Source: an uncultured Oscillospiraceae bacterium (GTDB lineage: Bacteria; Bacillota; Clostridia; Oscillospirales; Ruminococcaceae). From it: a stretch of 9,960 bases of DNA. The stretch lies in NCBI GenBank assembly GCA_900555435.1, contig USLH01000086.1:1-9960 (forward strand). Reading direction: 5' to 3'. Shown piece after piece: positions 4,311-9,960 of this stretch (position 1 is the first letter of the stretch; the number at the start of each line of letters is the position of its first letter). A model generated the notes under the pieces. It made no database searches, had not been told where the DNA came from, and saw nothing but the letters and a program-made list of their open reading frames with translations. Made by a program: the position numbers and the translations under genes.

Positions 4311-5876
4311 ATGTCCACAGGCACTGTTATTCTTTTTTGCGTCCTTTCCTTCGTGGTCGCTTTGCTCATAGGCGGCGTGGTTGCCTTTTTCTTAGGCGTT
4401 TCCCACCGCAAACGCGTAGCGGAAGCGGAAATCGGAAGTGCGGAAGATCAGGCAAAAAAGATCATCAACGAAGCCTACCGTTCCGCCGAAGCTAAGAAAA
4501 AGGAACTGCTTATTGAGGCCAAGGAAGAAGCACACAAGATCCGCAGCGATGCAGATCGGGACGTGAAAGAGCGTCGCAGTGAGGTTTCCCGTCAGGAGCG
4601 TCGCATCCAGCAGAAGGAAGAGACCCTCGACCGGAAAATCGAAAACCTCGAAAAGAAGGAAGAGGCCATTCAGGAAAAACTCCGTCAGGCGGAAGCCCAG
4701 CGGGAGGAAGCCGAGCAGATCAAAAAGAGCCAGATCGGTCAGCTGGAGCGCATCTCCGGCCTGCCCGCCAGCCAGGCAAAGGATCAGCTCCTTGAAAGTC
4801 TGGAAGGCGAGCTGGTCCACGAAAAAGCCCTCAAAATCGCAAGCTATGAGCAGCAGCTGAAGGATGAGGCCGAGGATAAGGCAAGAGAGCTCATCTCCAT
4901 GGCCATTTCCCGCTGTGCCGCCGACCACGTCAGCGAAGCCACCGTTTCCGTCGTCACCCTGCCCAACGATGAAATGAAGGGTCGGATCATCGGACGGGAA
5001 GGTCGGAACATCCGTGCTCTCGAGACCCTGACCGGCGTTGACCTCATCATCGATGACACCCCCGAAGCCATCACCCTTTCCAGCTTCGACCCCGTCCGCC
5101 GGGAGATCGCCCGTCTGTCTCTGGAAAAGCTCATCACCGATGGCCGCATTCACCCTGCCCGCATCGAGGAGACCGTGGAAAAGGCCACCCGGGAGGTGGA
5201 AGCCCGGATCAAAGCCGAAGGCGAACGTGCCATGATGGAGACCAACGTCCACGGCCTGCACCACGAGCTGGTGAAGCTGTTAGGGCGGCTCCACTACCGC
5301 ACCTCTTACGGACAGAACGTACTGGATCACTCCATCGAAGTAGCCCATCTGGCGGGCATCATGGCCGCAGAGTTGGGTGTGGATGTGACCATGGCAAAGC
5401 GTGCCGGCCTGCTGCATGACATCGGCAAGGCGCTGAGCCACGAGATCGAAGGCTCCCACGTCCAGATTGGCGTGGACATCTGCCGGAAATATAAGGAAAA
5501 CCCACAGATCCTTCACGCCATCGAGGCCCACCATGGCGATGTGGAGACCAAGACGGTCATTGCAGCCTTGGTCCAGGCGGCCGATGCCATCTCCGCCGCC
5601 CGCCCCGGCGCACGGAGAGAGAATCTGGAGAACTACATCAAACGGGTGGAAAAACTGGAGGAGATCGCCAAGTCCTTCGATGGTGTGGAGAAGTGCTATG
5701 CCATTCAGGCCGGCCGTGAGATCCGCATCTTAGTAAAGCCTGAAGTCGTCAAGGACGACGAAATGGTCATCGCTGCCCGGGAGATCGCAAAGCGCATCGA
5801 AAGCGAGCTGGAGTATCCCGGCCAGATCAAAGTGCATATGATCCGCGAGAGCCGTGCCATCGACTATGCGAAATAA
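4311..5876 (+). CDS. rny: Ribonuclease Y, membrane-anchored mRNA decay endonuclease
   Basis: RNase Y starts bulk mRNA decay in many Firmicutes and processes some operon transcripts at the membrane. The 521-residue product has the complete architecture. One N-terminal membrane segment lies at about residues 5-29 (VILFCVLSFVVALLIGG), followed by a basic stop. A long charged coiled coil covers about 35-200. The KH RNA-binding domain has GRIIGREGRN (224-233). The HD phosphohydrolase domain has DHSIEVAHL and the metal-binding LLHDIGKA with His369-Asp370, close to the B. subtilis H368-D369 numbering. The conserved end includes YPGQIKVHMIRE. Length is typical (about 520). It is divergent from ilvB, probably transcribed from the 3941-3969 promoter through a ~335-base leader, and ends at the strong terminator 5889-5929. 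Confidence 0.98.
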   Translation: MSTGTVILFCVLSFVVALLIGGVVAFFLGVSHRKRVAEAEIGSAEDQAKKIINEAYRSAEAKKKELLIEAKEEAHKIRSDADRDVKERRSEVSRQERRIQQKEETLDRKIENLEKKEEAIQEKLRQAEAQREEAEQIKKSQIGQLERISGLPASQAKDQLLESLEGELVHEKALKIASYEQQLKDEAEDKARELISMAISRCAADHVSEATVSVVTLPNDEMKGRIIGREGRNIRALETLTGVDLIIDDTPEAITLSSFDPVRREIARLSLEKLITDGRIHPARIEETVEKATREVEARIKAEGERAMMETNVHGLHHELVKLLGRLHYRTSYGQNVLDHSIEVAHLAGIMAAELGVDVTMAKRAGLLHDIGKALSHEIEGSHVQIGVDICRKYKENPQILHAIEAHHGDVETKTVIAALVQAADAISAARPGARRENLENYIKRVEKLEEIAKSFDGVEKCYAIQAGREIRILVKPEVVKDDEMVIAAREIAKRIESELEYPGQIKVHMIRESRAIDYAK

Positions 5877-5888
5877 CCCTACCAAACC

Positions 5889-5929
5889 GGCGGGACAGAG
5901 CGGAAACGCTCCGTCCCGCCTTTCTTTTT
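5889..5929 (+). terminator. Intrinsic terminator of rny
   Basis: GGCGGGAC (5889-5896) pairs with GTCCCGCC (5913-5920). After one A/C mismatch, GAGCG (5898-5902) pairs with CGCTC (5907-5911) around a GAAA tetraloop. TTTCTTTTT (5921-5929) follows at once. This is a strong Rho-independent terminator 12 bases after the rny stop and only ten bases before the next gene's ribosome site. Confidence 0.93.
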
Positions 5930-5938
5930 AAGCCGAAA

Positions 5939-5945
5939 AGAGGGA
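5939..5945 (+). promoter_or_regulatory. Ribosome binding site that fixes the TTG start of the YifB/ComM gene
   Basis: AGAGGGA lies five bases before TTG at 5951. The first in-frame ATG (5966) is 20 bases away and would cut off residues that match the family N-terminus, so TTG is preferred. Confidence 0.7.
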
Positions 5946-5950
5946 TCGTT

Positions 5951-7477
5951 TTGTACACGAAAATCATGAGCGCCGGCGTATTCGGCATGAACGCCTATCC
6001 GGTAGAGGTGGAAGTGGACACCTTCCGGGGGCTTCCGTCCTTTGAAATCGTAGGGCTTCCCGACGCCGCCGTCAAAGAGAGCCGGGATCGGGTCCGGGCC
6101 GCCTTTCAAAACTGCGGCTTTGAGTTCCCGGTGCAGAAGATCACCGTGAACCTGGCCCCCGCCGACTTAAAAAAGACCGGTCCCATTTACGATCTTCCCA
6201 TCTTTTTGGGGCTGCTTGCCGCCTCCGGCCAGACCCACGCCGACTTCTCCGGCAGCCTCTTCTTAGGGGAGCTTACCATGAACGGCGGTGTGCGACGGGT
6301 GCAGGGCGTCCTGCCCATGGCGCTGATGGCGCGGGAACAGGGCTTTTCAAAGATCTTTGTCCCGGCGGAAAATCTGCGGGAGGCCAGCGCCGTTCAGGAC
6401 ATCGAGCTTTACGGGATCGAAACCGTTTCGGAAGTTGTGGACTTTCTGGAGGGAGTAAGGGAGTTGAAGCCGGCAGAGCCCTTGGCTTTCGTCCCAGGCT
6501 CCACGCCTCACCAGCCGGATATGGCCGATGTCATGGGGCAGGAATTTGCAAAGAGGGCGTTGGAGATCGCTGCGGCAGGCTTTCATAATGCCCTGCTCAT
6601 CGGACCGCCTGGCTCCGGAAAGAGTATGCTGGCAAAGCGGTTGCCTTCCATCCTGCCGGATCTGACTTTTGAAGAAGCCATCGAGAGCACCCGGATCCAC
6701 TCCATCGCCGGAAACCTGACCAATGACCACCCCATCCTCACCGAGCGTCCTTTCCGGGCGCCGCACCACACCGTTTCCCCGGCGGGGCTTTCCGGAGGAG
6801 GCAGCATTCCAAGACCCGGCGAAATTTCACTGGCTCATAACGGTGTCCTCTTTTTGGACGAGCTCCCGGAATTTTCCCGAGCGGCTATGGAGATTCTCCG
6901 ACAGCCCATTGAGGAGGGCACGGTGACCATTTCCCGGGTCAGCGGCACCCTTACCTATCCCTGCTCCATGATCGTCATCGCCGCCATGAATCCCTGCCCC
7001 TGCGGCTACTACGGCCATCCCACCCATCCCTGCAGCTGCCAGCCCACTCAGGTCACTCGCTACCTGAACCGGGTCAGCGGACCGCTCTTAGACCGGCTGG
7101 ATCTGCACATCGACGTGGCGCCGGTGGAGTTTGCACACCTTTCCTCCGGTCAGAAAGCCGAATCCTCCGCCGAGATCAAAAAGCGGGTGGACGCCGCCCG
7201 AAAGATCCAGCAGGCCCGCTTTGCCGGAACCGGCATCCGGGACAACGCCCACATCCCGGCGGATATGATGAACGACTGCTGCGCCGTCACCCCGGAGGGC
7301 AGCCGGATCCTGAGCAGCGCTTTTGAACGCATGGGTATGAGCGCACGGGGCTATCACCGGATCTTAAAGGTTGCCCGTACGATTGCAGACTTAGAGGGCA
7401 GCAAGGACATCCAGCCGCCCCATCTGCTGGAAGCCCTTCAGTACCGCAGCATGGATCGGAAATATTTTCACGGATAA
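5951..7477 (+). CDS. comM: YifB/ComM family AAA+ ATPase (Mg-chelatase-like)
   Basis: Proteins of this family are hexameric AAA+ motors. In naturally transformable bacteria ComM drives branch migration during uptake-DNA recombination; in many others, including Firmicutes, the role is not settled. The 508-residue product has the N-terminal ChlI-like domain with YPVEVEVD and LPSFEIVGLPDAAVKESR (about 16-45). The AAA+ module follows, with Walker A GPPGSGKS (218-225) and Walker B VLFLDE (299-304). A Cys cluster NPCPCGYYG...CSC (Cys349, 351, 361, 363) comes next, then LLDRLDLHIDV and the C-terminal Mg-chelatase lid domain with SARGYHRILKVARTIADL. Length matches the family (about 505). It starts with TTG directly behind the rny terminator and has no clear promoter in the gap, which suggests low, readthrough-driven expression. 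It is not a true magnesium chelatase: no bch/chl partners are present. Confidence 0.93.
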   Translation: MYTKIMSAGVFGMNAYPVEVEVDTFRGLPSFEIVGLPDAAVKESRDRVRAAFQNCGFEFPVQKITVNLAPADLKKTGPIYDLPIFLGLLAASGQTHADFSGSLFLGELTMNGGVRRVQGVLPMALMAREQGFSKIFVPAENLREASAVQDIELYGIETVSEVVDFLEGVRELKPAEPLAFVPGSTPHQPDMADVMGQEFAKRALEIAAAGFHNALLIGPPGSGKSMLAKRLPSILPDLTFEEAIESTRIHSIAGNLTNDHPILTERPFRAPHHTVSPAGLSGGGSIPRPGEISLAHNGVLFLDELPEFSRAAMEILRQPIEEGTVTISRVSGTLTYPCSMIVIAAMNPCPCGYYGHPTHPCSCQPTQVTRYLNRVSGPLLDRLDLHIDVAPVEFAHLSSGQKAESSAEIKKRVDAARKIQQARFAGTGIRDNAHIPADMMNDCCAVTPEGSRILSSAFERMGMSARGYHRILKVARTIADLEGSKDIQPPHLLEALQYRSMDRKYFHG

Positions 7478-7478
7478 G

Positions 7479-7514
7479 AAAAAATCCTTCGGGTTTAACC
7501 CGAAGGATTTTTTT
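7479..7514. terminator. Bidirectional terminator between converging genes
   Basis: A perfect 15-base stem (7479-7493 with 7499-7513) encloses a five-base TTTAA loop, with core ATCCTTCGGG/CCCGAAGGAT. The A run on the left and the T run on the right (7508-7514) give each strand a hairpin ending in U. It therefore serves the ComM-type gene (stop at 7477) and the minus-strand binding-protein gene (stop at 7530). Confidence 0.95.
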
Positions 7515-7529
7515 GGATTAAAAATACGG

Positions 7530-9350
7530 TTAGTTGTTTTTATACCGCTCATACCGGTCGTTGTTAACCTTAACGACCTTGTCAAGGCCCAGCTCATTGA
7601 GCTTCTCAATCTCCGCATCCAGCTGATCCAGGCTGACGTTCCCGAGGATCAGGTTCATGCAAAGCTCGTCGGAGTAGGACTGCAGGGCAGTAGTATAAGC
7701 CGTAAGGATCTCCTGTTCCTCTTCCGTAGCAACCGCATAGGTGCTGCTGGAGAAGGGGCTGACCACATAAGGACGGTAAGTCATCTGAGACCAGCGGTTT
7801 TCCAAAGCCCGGCGCTGTTTATCCGTACCCAGATTGGCCAGACGCTCCTCGGGGGACATACCCTTTGTCACAATGGAGGGATCTCCACCGTCTATGCGAG
7901 CAATACCGATGTTGGAGAAGGTGGAGCAGCCGCCTCTTCTGGCTTCGTAACGCTCGGCAGGGGTCATGGCTTTTAAGTCATCGGTCTGGGTCAGGCGGAC
8001 ACGGCCTTCGTTATTGGGATCAGGCTCAACAATATAGTCTGTGCCCTCAATACCGGAACCACTGTACGTGCTGGCAGACTCGGTAAAGGAGAAATCATAA
8101 AGCCGGATGATACCTTCGACGACTTCCGGCGTGGCCGCTTTGGTGATGCCCATCTTGTTATAGCACAGATCTACTGCATCGGTCAGCAGATAAGGAGTAA
8201 TGCCTTCCACAACCTGAATGGGAGCAATTACCGTGTATTCCGCTTCTTCCACGCCTTCAACCAGCTGGTTGAACCAGGTGGCATCGGTATAAGACCGCAT
8301 ACCGGCTACTTTGTTTTCTGCGATGCGGGAATTGAACATTTCATCGGTGGCGCCCAGCATGGCGGTATCAAACAGGTCTTCCTTCACCATGGTGGACAGC
8401 AGCTCAAAATACGGACGCACTCCCTCGGAGTACCAGGCGGAGGTAGCCGAATCGGTATTGGGGTCAATTCCGGTCAGACCGGGAGTCAGGCCGAACCACT
8501 GGGCGATGCCGGTGAAAAAGCCGTAAGAATAAGCATCGAAGCAGTAGCGTTCGTCTTTCTGTCCGTTGCCGTTCACATCCTGGGCCTGGAAGGCGCGGAG
8601 GACATCCAGGAACTCATCCACGGTGGTGGGCATCTCTTTATTGACCTTCGCCAGCCAATCGGAACGGATAGCTGCGCCGATCACTTCCAGGTTTTCGGCT
8701 TGGGAGCCGTCCGGCAGCGTCGTCATGCCTCCGGGAACGACGTCAGGGCACCAATACATCTTTCCGTCGGGAGCCGTTACCAGCTTCTTTGCAAAGTTGG
8801 CTTTCATGTTGAATTTGTCTTTCAGGGAAAGGGTAGGATCCCCATTGCGATTCGTGGGTTCTAACGGATCGGGACGGCTGTACGCATCCATAGCGGCAAT
8901 CCAGTCCTGGAGCTGGCCGCTGGCACCTAAGTTCAAAGCGGTCACATCATCCAGGGGAGTCAGATTGATCAGATCCGGCAAGTCGCTGGCTGCAGCCATA
9001 CGGGTCTGGACGACGGTACCATACTGCTCGCTGGAAACAATTTCATAGTTCAGCGTCAGATTCCGTTTAGCAAGCTCCTCCTGCCATTTCACATAACTCG
9101 GGAAGGATTCCCGATCGTTCCAGTCCCAATAAGCCTGGCTGTTTGCAGGCCCCATGATCTGGATCGTTACGGGCTTCATTTCTGTGCTGTTGCTTTCTTC
9201 AGTAGAGGATTCGGACGAAGAGGGGGTGCTGCCGGGCTCCTGGGAAGAGCCGCTGCCGGCGTCTCCGTTTCCGCCGCAGGAAGCGAGAAGCAGCAGGGAT
9301 GCCAAGATTGCGCTGAGGGTTCGTGCAGACTTACCGATGTTTCTGTACAT
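7530..9350 (-). CDS. Lipoprotein extracellular solute-binding protein of a sugar ABC importer (YtcQ/LplA type)
   Basis: This is a surface lipoprotein that binds a carbohydrate and delivers it to the membrane permeases. The 606-residue product opens with a signal peptide (basic MYRNIGKSARTL, then a hydrophobic core) ending in the lipobox LASC, with the lipidated Cys25. A Gly/Ser/Glu tether follows (about 26-57). The mature domain begins near VTIQIMGPANSQ and keeps the family-1 solute-binding features PDLINLTPLDD, a DVNGNGQKDE loop (Ca-binding-like) and the C-terminal RYERYKNN typical of the YtcQ/LplA group. The large size (550-600) is normal for that group. The ATG has AAGGAGG seven bases upstream (9358-9364). 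It is the last gene after the permease, 62 bases downstream, and ends at the shared terminator. The substrate cannot be read from sequence; oligosaccharides or uronate-containing glycans are typical for relatives. Confidence 0.9.
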   Translation of the reverse strand: MYRNIGKSARTLSAILASLLLLASCGGNGDAGSGSSQEPGSTPSSSESSTEESNSTEMKPVTIQIMGPANSQAYWDWNDRESFPSYVKWQEELAKRNLTLNYEIVSSEQYGTVVQTRMAAASDLPDLINLTPLDDVTALNLGASGQLQDWIAAMDAYSRPDPLEPTNRNGDPTLSLKDKFNMKANFAKKLVTAPDGKMYWCPDVVPGGMTTLPDGSQAENLEVIGAAIRSDWLAKVNKEMPTTVDEFLDVLRAFQAQDVNGNGQKDERYCFDAYSYGFFTGIAQWFGLTPGLTGIDPNTDSATSAWYSEGVRPYFELLSTMVKEDLFDTAMLGATDEMFNSRIAENKVAGMRSYTDATWFNQLVEGVEEAEYTVIAPIQVVEGITPYLLTDAVDLCYNKMGITKAATPEVVEGIIRLYDFSFTESASTYSGSGIEGTDYIVEPDPNNEGRVRLTQTDDLKAMTPAERYEARRGGCSTFSNIGIARIDGGDPSIVTKGMSPEERLANLGTDKQRRALENRWSQMTYRPYVVSPFSSSTYAVATEEEQEILTAYTTALQSYSDELCMNLILGNVSLDQLDAEIEKLNELGLDKVVKVNNDRYERYKNN

Positions 9351-9377
9351 GGGAAAACCTCCTTAAAACAGTACGTT

Positions 9378-9406
9378 TTTATTTTTTCCGCTCTAGGCGG
9401 ATTCAA
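9378..9406 (-). other. Intercistronic stem-loop and weak promoter-like sequence
   Basis: In the 62-base gap between permease and binding protein, TCCGC (9387-9391) and GCGGA (9397-9401) form a short hairpin with a five-base loop. On the minus strand it is followed by A residues and not U, so it is not a terminator of the permease transcript. A weak TTGAAT (9401-9406), 17 bases, AATAAA (9378-9383) overlaps it. Either could help raise binding-protein levels above permease levels, as is common in such operons. Confidence 0.25.
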
Positions 9407-9412
9407 ACGGGA

Positions 9413-9960
9413 TCAGCCTTTCAGAGAGCCGAGCATGATGCCTTTCATGAACTGCTTCTGGAACAAGGGATAGATGAAAAGAATGGGAAGTGTAATAAAT
9501 ACGATCATAGCGTACTTCAGCTGCTGAGCGCCCAAAGCAACCTGGTAGGCTTCTTCGATTTCCTCCTTGGTCTTCAACTTGTTCAGATCCACCGACTGGG
9601 AGATCAGAACCCGCTGGAGATACATCTGAAGGGGATGGAGCTTGGTGTTGGTCTGATAAATATTGGCGCCGAACCAGCTGTTCCACACGCCGACGATGGT
9701 ATAGATGGCGATCACGGCGATGATGGGCTTTGCAAGAGGAATGAAGATCCGAAAAAGAACCTGATAGTTATTGGCGCCGTCGATAAAGGCGGCTTCGCTG
9801 AGCTCGCTGGGGAGGCTTGCAAAATAGGTGCGGGTCAGAATAATATTCCAGATGCCCACGGCTCCCGGAATAATCAAAGCCAGACGGGTGTTGTAGAGCC
9901 CCAACCGATTGATCAGCAGGAAGGACGGGATCATGCCACCACCGAAATACATGGGAATCA
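9413..9960 (-). CDS. Carbohydrate ABC transporter permease, LplC/YtcP type (5' part missing)
   Basis: This is an inner-membrane channel subunit of a CUT1-type sugar importer. The reading frame runs off the window edge: codons upstream of the first visible ATG (9950-9952) stay open and the visible sequence starts inside the conserved IPMYFGGGMIP region. About 181 C-terminal residues of an expected 290-300 are therefore present. They contain hydrophobic segments around LALIIPGAVGIWNIIL, IIAVIAIYTIVGVW and MIVFITLPILFIYPLF. Between the first two lies the EAA loop SELSEAAFIDGANNYQVLF...IFIPLAKP, which docks the cytoplasmic ATPase. The end, FQKQFMKGIMLGSLKG, is a family signature. It precedes the binding-protein gene in the same direction. 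The partner permease (LplB type) is expected upstream, outside the window. No ATPase is visible, consistent with shared MsmX-like ATPases in this group. Confidence 0.93.
   Translation of the reverse strand, partial: IPMYFGGGMIPSFLLINRLGLYNTRLALIIPGAVGIWNIILTRTYFASLPSELSEAAFIDGANNYQVLFRIFIPLAKPIIAVIAIYTIVGVWNSWFGANIYQTNTKLHPLQMYLQRVLISQSVDLNKLKTKEEIEEAYQVALGAQQLKYAMIVFITLPILFIYPLFQKQFMKGIMLGSLKG

Noticed and set aside
4392..5264. 290-codon open frame on the minus strand over rny
   Set aside because: The Phe/Leu/Asp/Gly-rich translation mirrors the charged coiled coil of RNase Y on the opposite strand; no ribosome site or promoter.

Overview
The window looks like chromosomal core DNA from a Gram-positive, Firmicutes-type bacterium, most likely a gut Clostridia relative of the Oscillospirales/Ruminococcaceae. 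This placement is inference from strong AAGGAGG-type ribosome sites, consensus sigma-A promoters, an RNase Y gene, a YceD-L32 pair with zinc cysteines, a YtcQ/LplA-type sugar importer and moderately high GC with C-ending codons. There is no insertion sequence, phage, CRISPR array, tRNA or rRNA, and most of the window is housekeeping.

Left block (1-3769, all minus strand, read right to left): a sigma-A promoter at 3741-3769 starts ilvB-ilvN, the two subunits of acetohydroxyacid synthase. A second, perfect-consensus promoter at 1513-1541 starts yceD-rpmF-ssb and then a gene cut by the window edge whose N-terminus could be ribosomal protein S18. The usual rpsF-ssb-rpsR order of Firmicutes is altered: rpmF sits where rpsF would be expected. 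No clear terminator separates ilvN from yceD.

Middle divergent region (3710-4310): about 600 bases with no protein gene. It holds the ilvB promoter, a DnaA-box-like inverted repeat, and a rightward consensus promoter (3941-3969). Its predicted start point falls at the foot of a long-range stem enclosing roughly 215 bases. This is the best candidate for something unannotated: a 6S-like structured RNA or a long leader of rny.

Right block: rny (RNase Y, plus strand) ends at a textbook terminator placed immediately before the ribosome site of a YifB/ComM-type AAA+ ATPase with a TTG start. A near-perfect bidirectional terminator (7479-7514) separates this gene from a convergent carbohydrate ABC importer operon on the minus strand. 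That operon shows the 3' part of an LplC/YtcP-type permease followed by a large lipoprotein solute-binding protein. The partner permease would lie outside the window, and no ATPase is visible here.
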